This document shows positions 1 to 9,200 of a stretch of DNA of 64,000 bases, in pieces. Under the pieces are notes generated by a model that did not search any database, was not told the DNA's origin, and was given only the letters and a program-made list of their open reading frames with translations. Position 1 is the first letter of the stretch. Each line of letters begins with the position of its first letter. This stretch comes from Arthrobacter sp. Hiyo8 (lineage in GTDB: Bacteria; Actinomycetota; Actinomycetes; Actinomycetales; Micrococcaceae), in NCBI GenBank assembly GCA_001549895.1, contig AP014719.1, forward strand, positions 3,038,001 to 3,102,000. Direction: 5' to 3'. The translations under genes and the position numbers were made by a program.

Positions 1-1571
1 GGCCGGTGTGGATGGAGCGGCCGATGCCCACGCCGCCGCCGTGGTGGATGGAGACCCAGGTCGCCCCCGAGGACGCGGCGGTCAGGGCGTTGAGCAGGGC
101 CAGTCGGCGATCGCGTCGGAGCCGTCCTTCATGGACTCCGTTTCCCGGTACGGGGAGGCCACGGAGCCGGAGTCCAGGTGGTCCCGGCCGATCACGATCG
201 GGGCCTTGACCTTGCCCTCGGCGACGAGCTGGTTGAACAGCAGCCCGGCCTTGGCGCGTTCGCCGTAGCCCAGCCAGCAGATCCGGGCCGGGAGGCCTTC
301 GAACTCGACGCGTTCGGCGGCGGCGTCGAGCCATTTGTGCAGGTGGGTGTTCTCCGGGAACAGTTCCTTGATCGCCTTGTCGGTGACGGCGATGTCTTCG
401 GGGTCCCCGGAGAGCGCGACCCAGCGGAACGGGCCCAGTCCTTCGCAGAACAGGGGCCGGATGTAGGCCGGGACGAAGCCGGGGAACTCGAACGCCCGGC
501 CGTAGCCGCCCTTGCGGGCCTCGTCGCGGATCGAGTTGCCGTAGTCGAAGACCTCGGCCCCGGCGTCCTGGAACTCGACCATGGCCTGGACGTGGCGGGC
601 CATGGAGGCCTGGGCTTTCTTGGTGAACCCTTCCGGGTCCGCTTCGGCCTCGGTGTGCCACTCGTCCACGGTGATGCCTTCGGGCAGGTAGGAGAGCGGG
701 TCGTGCGCGGAGGTCTGGTCCGTCACGACGTCGATGGTCAGTTCCCCGGCCCGGTGGCGGGCCAGGAGTTCGGGGAAGACTTCGGCGGCGTTGCCCACGT
801 AGCCGACGGACCAGCCGCGGCGCTCGGCCTTGGCTGCCTGGACTTTGGCGATCGCGGTGTCCAGGTCGGTTTCGACCTCGTCCAGGTAGCGCTTGCCGAC
901 CCGGCGGCGCAGCCGGGACTCGTCGACGTCCACGATCAGGCAGGCCCCGTCGTTCAGGGTCACCGCGAGCGGCTGGGCCCGCCCATGCCCCGCACCCGCC
1001 GGTCAGCGTCAGCGTCCCCGCCAACGGCCCTCGGTGGAACCCTCCGGGGCCGGGCCAGGTGGCGGGCAGTGTCATGCCTTGCGGCCCTGAGTTTGTTCCC
1101 GACGGCGGCGAAGGTTTCGTAGGTGCCCTGCAGGATGCCCTGGGTGCCGATGTAGATCCAGGACCCGGCGGTCATCTGCCCGTACATCATCAGGCCCTCT
1201 GCCTCCAGGCGGCGGAACTCGGGCCAGGTCGCCCAGTCCCCCACGAGGTTCGAGTTGGCCAGCAGCACCCGCGGCGCCCACTCATGGGTGCGGAACACGC
1301 CCACGGGCTTGCCGGACTGCACCAGCAGCGTCTCGTCCTTCTCCATGGTCTCCAGGGTCCGGGTGATCGCGTCGAACGCGGCCCAGGACCGGGCAGCCCG
1401 GCCCGTGCCGCCATAGACGACCAGGTCATCCGGACGCTCGGCGACCTCCGGGTCCAGGTTGTTCATCAACATGCGCAACGGCGCTTCGGTCTGCCAGCTC
1501 TTCGCGGTCAGCTCCGTGCCGCGCGCGGCCTTGACCGGACGGGCTCCGGTAGTGAAATCAGCGGGTGCCAT
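1..1571 (-). CDS. hutU: Urocanate hydratase (urocanase), 3' end outside window, frameshifted
   Basis: Converts urocanate to 4-imidazolone-5-propionate, second step of histidine breakdown, in the cytosol with tightly bound NAD. The N-terminal part (1571 down to about 1090) reads [20 protein letters not shown] and contains the [11 protein letters not shown] and [15 protein letters not shown] stretches typical of urocanase. The middle part (963-105) carries [19 protein letters not shown] and YGNSIRDEA. Frame breaks lie at about 105 (after ADW; one C missing, restoring LLNAL and then [10 protein letters not shown]) and at 960-1090, where more than one base is missing around the GGMGGAQPLAV region. 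The gene continues beyond base 1. It follows the transporter gene at 1617 by 45 bases, so it is probably the distal gene of the leftward hut operon. Identity is secure; exact residues around 1000-1090 are not. Confidence 0.9.
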
Positions 1572-1616
1572 TCTTCGTACTCCTTGGTGAGCGGGACTAG
1601 TTGCTTCGTGCTCGAA

Positions 1617-2531
1617 CTAGGCCAAGTTCTTGGACTTGAGCCAGTCCTGGGCGATCTGTCCCATGTCCTCGAACTTGGCGGTCCTGCCGTTCATCTGGAT
1701 CAGGTCATCGGTGGTCAACGCGGCAGATACCTTGTCCAGCACGCCCTTGACGGTGTCGCTGGCCTTCTTCTGGTTGATGACGGGAACGATGTTCTCGGAC
1801 AAGAACAGATTCTTGTTGTCTTCCAAGGCAACCAGGTTGTTGGCGGCGATGGCGGGATCGGTGCTGAAGAGGTCGGCAACCTGTACCTGACCGGAAAGGA
1901 GGGCGTTCAGCGTGAGCGGACCGCCGGCGTCGAGCGCTGAGAACTCCTTGAAGTCGAGGTTGTAGACGGACTTCAGGCCGGCAACGCCGTTAATACGGGT
2001 CTTCCACTCCGGCGGGCCGCCCAGGACGAGGTCCTTGGCAGCAGGCTGAAGGTCGCTGATGGACTTGAGGTTGTACTTGTCGGCGGTTTCTTTCTTGACC
2101 GCCAAGACGTCCTTGTCCTGTGCCTTGGATGCCGTCAGCTGCGTGAGACCGGACGGAATCTTGGTGCTCAGCTCTTTGGTGACCTCATCCGAGGTTACCG
2201 CTTTGGTGGAGGCATCGAGGTACTGCAGCAGCGCGCCGCCATACTCCGGCATGAGGTCGATGGAACCGTCCTTCAGTGCCGGGATGGTGACTTCGCGGCT
2301 GCCGATGCTGGGCTTCTCCGTGACCTGGACGCCCTTCGACTTGAGGGCCTCGGCGTAGATCTTGGCAATGAGCTGGCTTTCCGGGAAATCCGCGGAGCCG
2401 ACGATGATGCTGTCCGTCGATCCTGCGGCCTGGGAGTTGTTGTTGGTGGAGCTCATGGGATCCCCACCACAAGCGCTCAGGGCGATGGCGGTGGCAGCCG
2501 CCAGGGCGAAACCAGTCAGGTACTTTTTCAT
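1617..2531 (-). CDS. ABC transporter substrate-binding lipoprotein, OpuAC/ProX-like
   Basis: A 304-residue extracytoplasmic binding protein of the glycine betaine/choline/osmoprotectant (QAT) family. The start is ATG at 2531, preceded by a GAGAG ribosome site. Signal peptide MKKYLTGFALAAATAIALSA ends in the lipobox LSAC, so the protein should be lipid-anchored. The body has the typical opening IIVGSADFPESQLIAKIYAE and later LMPEYGGALLQYL. It is the fourth transporter gene in a tight leftward operon with regulator, ATPase and two permeases and lies directly before urocanase. This context suggests histidine or urocanate uptake, because QAT-type systems that carry histidine (HutXWV of Sinorhizobium) are known. 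Betaine uptake remains possible. Intact. Confidence 0.85.
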   Translation of the reverse strand: MKKYLTGFALAAATAIALSACGGDPMSSTNNNSQAAGSTDSIIVGSADFPESQLIAKIYAEALKSKGVQVTEKPSIGSREVTIPALKDGSIDLMPEYGGALLQYLDASTKAVTSDEVTKELSTKIPSGLTQLTASKAQDKDVLAVKKETADKYNLKSISDLQPAAKDLVLGGPPEWKTRINGVAGLKSVYNLDFKEFSALDAGGPLTLNALLSGQVQVADLFSTDPAIAANNLVALEDNKNLFLSENIVPVINQKKASDTVKGVLDKVSAALTTDDLIQMNGRTAKFEDMGQIAQDWLKSKNLA

Positions 2532-2645
2532 GTCAATTCTCTCTGGGAGGGCCGTTGCAGGGCATGCGGTGGCCAAGTGGGGTGGTTTGAACGGTGTTGC
2601 CGCCGTAGGGCAGGGCGCCCGACGGCGATGAAGCGGAGGAGCTGC

Positions 2646-3373
2646 TTAGACCGTGACGGGGGTTTTCACGGTGTCAGCCGCCGCGGCGGGGGCGGCCGCC
2701 TTGACGGTGCGCCGGTCAGTCCGGGTGAGACGACCCTGCGGGTGATGAAGGCAAGCAACTGGTCGAAGAACAGGGCCAACAGCGCAACCAGTACGGCACC
2801 GGCAACCATCTGGCTGTAATCGTTCTGGGCCTTGCCGTCGATCAGCAGCCGTCCAAGGCCGCCGAGCGAAATGTACGCTGCGATGGTCGCTGTCGAGATG
2901 ATCTGCAGCAGTGCGCTGCGGACGCCGGACAACATGAGCGGGAGGGAGCAAGGGAGCTGGATGTCCGTGAGGATCTTCATGGTGCGGAAGCCCATGCCCT
3001 TGGCGGCGTCGACGGCGGCAGCGTCCACCGCGCGGACACCGGCGTACGTGTTGGTCAGGATGGGTGGGACCGCGAGGAGCACCAGGACGATGAGGCTCGG
3101 CAGGATGTAGCCCATTTTGGACGGGAACGCGGGCGAGATCAGCAGGACCAACAGAATCAGCAGGCCCACGCTGGGGAGGGCGCGGAGGGCGTTGGCCAGG
3201 CCCGCGATCATGAAGACGCCCTTGCCTGTGACTCCGATGTAGATACCGAGCGGAACGGCGATGATGGCCGCGACGACGAGGGCAATGAGGGAGTAGAGCA
3301 GGTGTTCGCCAATCAGGGTGGGGATGCCGTCGGCGCCGCTCCAGTGTGCGGGATTGAACAAGTAGTTGATCAT
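2646..3373 (-). CDS. ABC transporter permease, ProW/OpuCD-like
   Basis: Inner-membrane permease of the QAT importer, about 240 residues, with five or six hydrophobic segments and the permease loop around DAAAVDAAKGMGFRTMKILT (the EAA-like contact with the ATPase). The start ATG at 3373 overlaps the preceding permease stop as ATGA, showing translational coupling. Read without correction the frame ends at 2666 in a proline-arginine tail. Restoring one base near 2722 gives the more natural tail LTGRTVKAAAPAAAADTVK and a stop at 2646, so I extend the gene to 2646. Fourth gene of the iclR-ABC-hutU operon. Confidence 0.85.
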
Positions 3374-4020
3374 GATGCCACCACCTTGGGGGTCCACGGT
3401 GTCAGCCACCGGTTAAGGAGGATGATCAGTCCGTCAAGGATCATGGCCAGGACCACGCAGAGGATGATGCCGGCGATGATCGGGGTGAAGAACCGCAACT
3501 GGAAGCCTTGGGTGAAGAGCGAGCCGAGCTGCGGGATGCCGAGCAATGCTGCCACGGAAACAAGGCTCACATTGGAGACTGCCGCGACGCGGAGTCCGGC
3601 ACTGATGACCGGGACGCCCACGGGTAGCTCCACTTTCACCAGGCTCTGGTATCCGCGGTAGCCCATCGCCTTGGCGGCTTGGACCGTGTCTTCCGGCACG
3701 GAATCCAGGGCGTCGGCTACGACGCGTACCAGCAGCGCCACGGTATAGATGGTCAGAGCTGCCACGATGTTGAGGGGATCCAGGATCTTGGTGCCAAGGA
3801 CCAGCGGCAACAGGACGAACAGGGCGAGGGAAGGGACTGTGTAAAGCAGGCCCGCCACGCCTACCAGAAGGGGATAGATCCGGCGGCTGCGGTGTGCCCA
3901 CCAGCCAAGGGGCAATGCGATCAGCAGGCCGAGGATAAGGGGAGTGACGGCGAGCAGCACGTGCCAACCGAGGAGGAAGACGATGTTGTCGGACTGACGG
4001 CCGAGCCATTCAAAGTTCAT
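3370..4020 (-). CDS. ABC transporter permease, ProW/OpuCB-like
   Basis: 216-residue membrane permease beginning MNFEWLGRQSDNIVFLLGWH, with several transmembrane helices and the EAA-like loop VQAAKAMGYRGYQSLVKVEL that docks on the ATPase. Two different small permeases plus one ATPase and one binding lipoprotein is the OpuC-type arrangement. ATGA overlaps at both ends (with the ATPase at 4017-4020 and with the second permease at 3370-3373) tie the three genes into one translational unit. Intact. Confidence 0.88.
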   Translation of the reverse strand: MNFEWLGRQSDNIVFLLGWHVLLAVTPLILGLLIALPLGWWAHRSRRIYPLLVGVAGLLYTVPSLALFVLLPLVLGTKILDPLNIVAALTIYTVALLVRVVADALDSVPEDTVQAAKAMGYRGYQSLVKVELPVGVPVISAGLRVAAVSNVSLVSVAALLGIPQLGSLFTQGFQLRFFTPIIAGIILCVVLAMILDGLIILLNRWLTPWTPKVVAS

Positions 4021-5121
4021 CGCGCCGTCTCCAAGTGCGGCTCGGCCTCGATCGCCTTGACGACGTCGGTGGCCGTCACTGTGCCGATAAGCTCGCCGTG
4101 TTCGTTGACGACGACGCCGCGCCGGCTGGGGGAGGAAAGTGCGGCGTCGAGCAACTGGCGCATGGTCCCGGACGACGACGCGGAGGTGCCGCTGAGGTTG
4201 AGGTGCTCCCTCGTCAGCTCGCCCTTGATGAGGTCCGCTTGTGCCCAGCCGAGCGGCTTCCGCAGCGGGTCGACCACCAGCACCCAGGCCCCGTGGCCTT
4301 GCTCTGGGCCTCGGCGGCAGATGCGCCGAGGGTGACCACGGCTTCTTCGGAAACGGCAACCGTGCCGGCCGCGTTGGTGAAGCCGAGGGAACGGTAGCCA
4401 CGGTCACGTCCCACGAAGTCGGCCACGAATTCGTCAGCCGGGGACGTCAGCAGCTCCGACGGCGTGGCCATCTGGGCGAGTTTTCCGCCGACACGCATCA
4501 CGGCAACCTGGTCGCCGAGCTTGAGGGCCTCATCGATGTCGTGGGTGACCATGATGATGGTCTTGCCGATCTCGCGCTGCAGCCGGAGGAACTCCTCCTG
4601 GAGCTGTGCGCGGACCACGGGGTCAACGGCACTGAAGGGTTCGTCCATGAGCATGAAGGCCGGATCCGAAGCCAAAGCCCGGGCCACGCCCACGCGCTGC
4701 TGCTGTCCACCGGACAGTTGCCACGGGTAGCGCTTGGCGAAGCTCGCGGGAGTCCGACGCGCTCCATGAGCTCGAGGGCTTTCATACGGGCCTTTTGCCT
4801 GCTCTCGCCGAGCAGCACGGGCATCGTTGCCACGTTGTCGACGATAGTGCGGTGCGGAAAGAGGCCGGCGTGCTGGATGACGTAGCCGATCCGGCGGCGC
4901 AGCAACGCAGCGTCCATGCCCGACGTCGGCTGGTCATCGAGGTAGATGGTGCCGCTGGTGGGTTCGATGAGGCGGTTGATCATCCTGAGGGACGTGGTCT
5001 TGCCACAGCCGGACGGGCCAACCAAGATGGTCAGCTTGCCGGTGGGCGCCTCGAGGTTCAGGCCGTCGACGGCGACCGTCCCGTCCGGGTACGCCTTGGT
5101 GACATTTTCAAACTTGATCAT
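4017..5121 (-). CDS. ABC transporter ATPase with C-terminal CBS domain, OpuCA/ProV-like, frameshifted
   Basis: ATPase of the QAT importer. Walker A is GPSGCGKTT, Q-loop IGYVIQHAGLFPHRT, signature LSGGQQQRVGVARAL, Walker B FMLMDEPFSAVDP, and H-loop MVTHDIDEA. After the ATPase domain comes a C-terminal CBS-type region ending RRGVVVNEHGELIGTVTATD, as in OpuCA, where CBS modules sense ionic strength. Two single-base losses break the frame, near 4735 (just before the signature) and near 4275 (between the ATPase and CBS parts). Adding two bases makes the span an exact 369 codons. Start ATG 5121 overlaps the regulator stop (ATGA). Confidence 0.88.
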
Positions 5122-5804
5122 TTCTTTTCCATGCTTTCCTGGGGCACTTCATGGTCTCCGGAGGGTTCCACGAGGATGTTGTTCGCCACCCTCGCCAGTT
5201 CCTCGCCAAATGTCTGGGCCTTCGCCTCGCCCAAGCGGTAGCTCGGTGCGACGATGCTGAGGGCTGCCACGGTGCGGCCGCCGATCACGATGGGTGCGGC
5301 GACGGCCGTAATGTCGTCTTCTACGCCGCTTCGCACGATGGCGAAGCCGCGACCGTTCTGCCCGCCAGTCAGGACCTTCCCGGCGGCGGATCCTTCCAGC
5401 GGAATGCTCCTGCCGACCCAACTGGTGTGCCGGACAGAGTGCGTACCTTCGACAATGGCGATGTAGATTCCGGTTTCCCCAGGACCAGGAATGCTCAAAT
5501 AGCAGGACTCGCCCGTGTCGGCCACCAGCCTCTTCATATGCGGTGTGCACAGAGACACGAGGGATTCCTGTCCGAGCGCGAGTGCTCCCAACTGGATGAC
5601 ACTGGCGCCGGGCCGGAAGTTTCCGCTCGGGTCCCGCTTCACGAATCCGCTGCCCTCCAGTGTGCGGAGGAGCCGGAGTGCGGTGCTGGCCGACAAGTCA
5701 ACAACGCGTGCGGCGTCGCTCAAGCTGATGGCGCCATCGGTACAGACCGCGCTCAGGAGGGCCAACGCCCTTTCGACCGTCCGGGTGGAAGAGTCTGCTG
5801 CCAC
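5118..5804 (-). CDS. IclR-family transcriptional regulator, probable hut regulator
   Basis: Helix-turn-helix repressor/activator of about 228 residues. The N-terminal winged helix reads VERALALLSAVCTDGAISLS and ASTALRLLRTLEGSGFV; the C-terminal part is the IclR effector domain (VRHTSWVGRSIPLEGSAAGK). I prefer the GTG at 5804, preceded by GCAGG, to the upstream GTG at 5849, because the longer version would place the 5844-5859 motif inside the coding region. It heads the leftward transporter-urocanase operon (ATGA overlap with the ATPase) and is divergent from the amidohydrolase/deiminase pair, the usual position of a local pathway regulator. Its effector is likely a histidine-pathway metabolite (inference). 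Confidence 0.85.
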   Translation of the reverse strand: MAADSSTRTVERALALLSAVCTDGAISLSDAARVVDLSASTALRLLRTLEGSGFVKRDPSGNFRPGASVIQLGALALGQESLVSLCTPHMKRLVADTGESCYLSIPGPGETGIYIAIVEGTHSVRHTSWVGRSIPLEGSAAGKVLTGGQNGRGFAIVRSGVEDDITAVAAPIVIGGRTVAALSIVAPSYRLGEAKAQTFGEELARVANNILVEPSGDHEVPQESMEKK

Positions 5805-5843
5805 TGGCTGACCTGCTTTCAAGTGGTCTGAATCACCATGTCT

Positions 5844-5859
5844 TGCCACTTAGTAAAAA
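5844..5859 (-). promoter_or_regulatory. Putative IclR operator, left copy
   Basis: On the minus strand the sequence is TTTTTACTAAGTGGCA, ending 40 bases before the IclR start. It matches the right copy (6012-6027, plus strand) at 14 of 16 positions in mirror orientation, one copy per divergent arm. Binding by the IclR protein is inferred. Confidence 0.5.
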
Positions 5860-6011
5860 TCAACTTTCATCGAATGGCAATAGATTTCGAGAAATTACCT
5901 GAGATTCCGGGATTTGAGACGCTCAGTGGGAACAAGCCGTTTCGGCGGTGTTTCAGGCCTGTTAATTGTCATGCTTCTACGCTTAAGGTCTTGTCATTGG
6001 GTGACATGTGG

Positions 6012-6027
6012 TTTTTACTTGGTGGCA
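6012..6027 (+). promoter_or_regulatory. Putative IclR operator, right copy
   Basis: TTTTTACTTGGTGGCA on the plus strand, ending 24 bases before the GTG start at 6051 and just upstream of its GGAGG ribosome site. It is the inverted counterpart of 5844-5859. Confidence 0.5.
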
Positions 6028-6050
6028 GTCTTCATTAATCGGAGGAACAC

Positions 6051-7246
6051 GTGGAAACCGTCAATCAGCTCCTTGACTCAATCAAGGACGTGGGCCGCGA
6101 TGCGGTTCGCGGAGGATACTCCAGGGCCGTCTACTCGACACCCGAGCTCGACCTCAGGCACTGGTTCATCGAACAGGCCCAGCAGCGCGGCCTCGGCGTC
6201 GAGACCGACCGCAACGGCATTATCTGGCCTGGTGGGGAAAGCCCCAGGACGGTGCGCTCGTTACCGGCAGCCACCTCGATTCCGTCCCGGGCGGGGCGCC
6301 TTTGACGGGCCGCTTGGCGTCGCGTCCGCACTCGCCGCCGTCGACGTTCTTGCCTCTCGAGGCGTCAAGCCGAAGCGTTCGCTGGCCATCACGGTCTTCC
6401 CGGAAGAAGAAGGATCCCGCTTTGGCGTGGCCTGCTTGGGCTCGCGGCTCCTGGCCGGCGCCATCGACGTCGACAAGGCGCTGAACCTGCGCGACGTCGA
6501 CGGCGACACTTTCGCCGACGTCGCCCGGAGCAATGGCCTGGATCCCCGGCACGTGGGTCCCGACCCGGAAGCCATGGCGCGAATCGGCGACTTCGTCGAA
6601 CTGCATGTGGAACAGGGGAAGGGACTCGGCCAAAGCGGCCGGCCATCGCCGTCGGCAGCTCCATCCTGGGCCACGGCCGCTGGAAGCTGAGCGTCAGCGG
6701 CCAAGGCAACCACGCCGGGACCACCCTCATGGCCGACCGCGCCGACCCGATGGTAGCGGCCGCGCAGATCGTCGTTGCCGTCCGTGATGCGGCCGCGAAA
6801 CAGGCTGATGCGCGGGCCACCGTGGGCGCTTGACCCCGGTTCCCGGCGGCACCAATGTGATTGCCTCCCGCGTTGATCTGTGGCTTGACGCCCGCCATCC
6901 CGACGATGCCGTGACGGCACAACTGATCGAATCGATCTACCGTGCGGCCCGGGAAATCGCGGCAGGTGAGGGATGCACTGTCACCCTCACCGAGGAGTCC
7001 TACAGCGACACCGTCCATTTCGATCCCGAGCTGAGCCGACGCATCGGCGAGCTCCTGCCGGGCGCGCCGGTGCTGGCGACCGGCGCCGGGCACGACGCCG
7101 GAGTCTTGGCTGGACATGTCCCCTCGACGATGCTGTTCGTCCGTAACCCGAGCGGAATCTCGCACTCCCCGGAAGAGTACGTGGCCGACGAGGACGCCTT
7201 AGCCGGCGCCGTCGCCCTCGCCGACGTTCTGGAGGGGCTCCTGTGA
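6051..7246 (+). CDS. M20/allantoate amidohydrolase-family enzyme in hut locus, frameshifted
   Basis: Zinc amidohydrolase of the allantoate amidohydrolase/N-carbamoyl-amino-acid hydrolase group, about 399 residues when repaired. Diagnostic pieces: GSHLDSVPGGGAFDGPLG (metal-binding His-Asp), PEEEGSRFG, ELHVEQGKGL, GTNVIASRVDLW and ATGAGHDAGVLAG. Start is GTG 6051 with GGAGG five bases upstream. Four single-base losses, near 6228, 6295, 6645 and 6828, scatter it over several frames; adding four bases gives exactly 400 codons. It overlaps the next gene by four bases (GTGA). Because the neighbour makes N-formylglutamate, this enzyme may release formate from that product in place of a HutG; this is inference, and allantoate or carbamoyl substrates are possible. 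Confidence 0.82.
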
Positions 7247-8599
7247 GCGGGATCTGGTGCGAGGCGGCGCTTATAGACGCCGACGGCGGTTCTGTCGCGG
7301 GCGCTTCTGCTGTGGCCGCGAGCGTCCGCTTGGAGGTGGACAACGGCCGCATCTCCGGGATCTTTACCGGCGTCGAGCCCGAAAGCGGTGACCGGATACT
7401 GAACGGCGTCGTCTTCCCGGCCGCGGCCAACGCCCATTCGCACGCTTTTCACCGGATCCTGCGCGGACGGACGCATGACGGGCGCGGTGACTTCTGGGTC
7501 TGGCGGGAGCAAATGTACCGGAGCGCTGCGGAACTGACACCGGAGAAGTACGAGAAGCTCGCCACGGCAGTCTTCGCCGAAATGGTGGTGTCCGGCTTCA
7601 GCAGCGTGGCGGAGTTCCACTATGTCCATCACCAGCCGGAAGGAACGCCCTACCCGGAGCCGCACGCGATGGAATTGGCGTTGGCCAGGGCAGCCGTGGC
7701 GGCCGGGATCCGGCTGACATTGCTGGACACCCTGTACCTCGCGGGAGGCATCGGGACGCCGCTGAGCCCGGAACAGGCGCGGTTTGGCGACGCCGATGCG
7801 CAGGCCTGGTTGGATCGGCTCGCATCACTGCGTGCCGCGATGGCACGGAGCTTTCCGCCGGAAATGGTCGGCGTGGGGGCCGCCCTGCATTCCGTCCGAG
7901 GAGTGCCCGAGGAGGCGCTCAAGACTGTCGCCCGGCAGTTGCCCACCGATATTCCGCTGCACATCCACCTCAGTGAACAACCGGCTGAAAACGAAGCCTG
8001 CGTGCAGGCCTATGGCGTCACGCCTGCCGGGCTTCTTGCCCGCCACGGCCTGCTGTCCCGGCGGCTCTCCGCCGTCCACGCGACCCACCTGACGCCGGAC
8101 GACATCCAACTCCTCGGAGATGCGGGATCCACGGTGGTGATGTGTCCCAGCACCGAGGCCGATCTAGCTGACGGGATCGGCCCGGCACGCGCCCTGTCCG
8201 ACGCCGGCTCGACCATCGCGCTAGGTACCGACCAACACGCCGTGATCGATCCCTGGGTTGAAATGCGCACTTTGGAACACGGGGAACGCCTCGGCTCCGG
8301 CCAGCGGGCAGGTTTTCACCGCAAGAACTGTTCCACGCGGCCACCATCGGCGCAACCGCATCCATGGCCACGCCCATTGCGTCGGCACTAGAGGTAGCTG
8401 CGGTGTGCGATCTCATGGCTGTGGCTCCGGACTCGGTGCGAACCGCGGGTTCCATGCCCCAGCAGTTCGCGTTCAGCGCGACGGCGAGCGACGTCACCGC
8501 CGTCGTCATTGCCGGTGAACTGGTGGCTTCGAATGGCGTCCATGTCCGGCTGGGTCTCCGGGCGGGCTGCTCACCGAGGCGTTGAAGGAGTTCTCCTAG
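7243..8599 (+). CDS. hutF: Formimidoylglutamate deiminase, frameshifted near 3' end
   Basis: Amidohydrolase-superfamily enzyme that deaminates N-formimino-L-glutamate to N-formyl-L-glutamate and ammonia. Metal ligands are visible: NAHSHAFH at the end of strand 1, HIHLSEQPAENEA, AVHATHLT and ALGTDQHAVIDP. GTG start at 7243 overlaps the amidohydrolase stop. A base is missing near 8300 (after EHGERLGSGQR) and another near 8565. With both restored the protein continues LFHAATIGATASMATP and ends GLLTEALKEFS at 8599, exactly 453 codons including stop. HutF plus urocanase indicates the deiminase branch of histidine degradation. Confidence 0.88.
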
Positions 8600-8666
8600 G
8601 GGCTTTCCTTAAGGGCTTTCCTAGGGCGATATGACCGGGACTCCTTGGTTCAGCTCGCGCACCCCA

Positions 8667-8687
8667 GACGCTCGCTCACTTATGTGG
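8667..8687 (+). repeat. Dispersed intergenic repeat, CTCGCTCA-TATG family, copy 1
   Basis: GACGCTCGCTCACTTATGTG lies downstream of hutF. The same core recurs at 10736-10780 and, in reverse orientation, at 11868-11950. Confidence 0.65.
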
Positions 8688-8692
8688 TTGTT

Positions 8693-8736
8693 TTCCGGAT
8701 CCCTCGCTCACATCTAGTGAGCAAGGGATCCCGGAA
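8693..8736. repeat. Long inverted repeat built on the CTCGCTCAC core
   Basis: The left arm (8693-8711) and right arm (8717-8736) pair over about 19 bases with one mismatch and one bulged G around a five-base loop, with GCTCAC and GTGAGC closing the loop. It could end hutF transcription, or be the folded form of the dispersed repeat. Confidence 0.6.
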
Positions 8737-8743
8737 TTGGCCC

Positions 8744-8804
8744 TATATGTGAGCCGGCGTGCGGCCGAAACGGGCTTATTTGTGAGCCGGCGTTCGGCCG
8801 AAAA
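8744..8804. repeat. Two tandem copies of a GTGAGCCGGCG repeat
   Basis: Two units about 32 bases apart share TGTGAGCCGGCG, then GCGGCCGAAA or TCGGCCGAAA. Each also contains the reverse complement of the CTCAC-ATA core used by the neighbouring repeat family. No gene is seen between 8600 and 8827. Confidence 0.6.
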
Positions 8805-8827
8805 CTGCCCGCGTTTCGCGCTAAAAA

Positions 8828-9115
8828 CTATTCGGGGTTTTCCACCATGTGGAGGACTTCTTCGAATACGGCGGACTGGGCGCGCTCAATCTCGGGGGAA
8901 TCCGCGGTGCTCACGGCGATGCAGACGTCGCCCGCGGAGAGGAGCTTGGCGGTGATGTGCTGCGAAACAATGTCGGATGGCGCCTCGCATCCAACGCCCG
9001 CGGCCAGAAAACGCAGGGCAAGCGATTGGGCCGGAGCGAGTGAACCACCATTCGCCACCACCAGCAGGCGTCCGCCCTGGCGAATCGCGCGGATTTGTAC
9101 GGGGTCATTCGCCTT
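8828..9115 (-). pseudogene. SIS-domain gene remnant (RpiR/phosphosugar isomerase-like)
   Basis: An open frame of about 95 codons with the SIS-fold opening IRQGGRLLVVANGGSLAPAQ (sugar-phosphate binding GGS), followed by IVSQHITAKLLSAGDVCIAV, as in SIS domains of RpiR regulators and GmhA-like isomerases. After CIAVS the second half of the domain is missing and the frame jumps to a helix ending AVFEEVLHMVENPE, so an internal deletion is likely. There is no helix-turn-helix, and the only start is a GTG at 9061 that cuts into the domain. I regard it as a decayed gene. A functional small protein is less likely. Confidence 0.45.
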
Positions 9116-9161
9116 TCATACCAGATTCACTTGAATAGCGAACCAGCAGCGCCGAAACCGA

Positions 9162-9186
9162 CGACGGCGGGTGCCTGCCGCCGTCG
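9162..9186. terminator. Hairpin terminator, CGACGGCGG type
   Basis: CGACGGCGG (9162-9170) pairs with CCGCCGTCG (9178-9186). It lies just past the stop of the leftward kinase fragment (9201). Confidence 0.6.
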
Positions 9187-9200
9187 GGCATCGACGCCTA

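Noticed and set aside
4241..4885. 214-codon plus-strand frame opposite the ABC ATPase
   Set aside because: Shadow of the ATPase, whose Walker and signature motifs lie on the minus strand.
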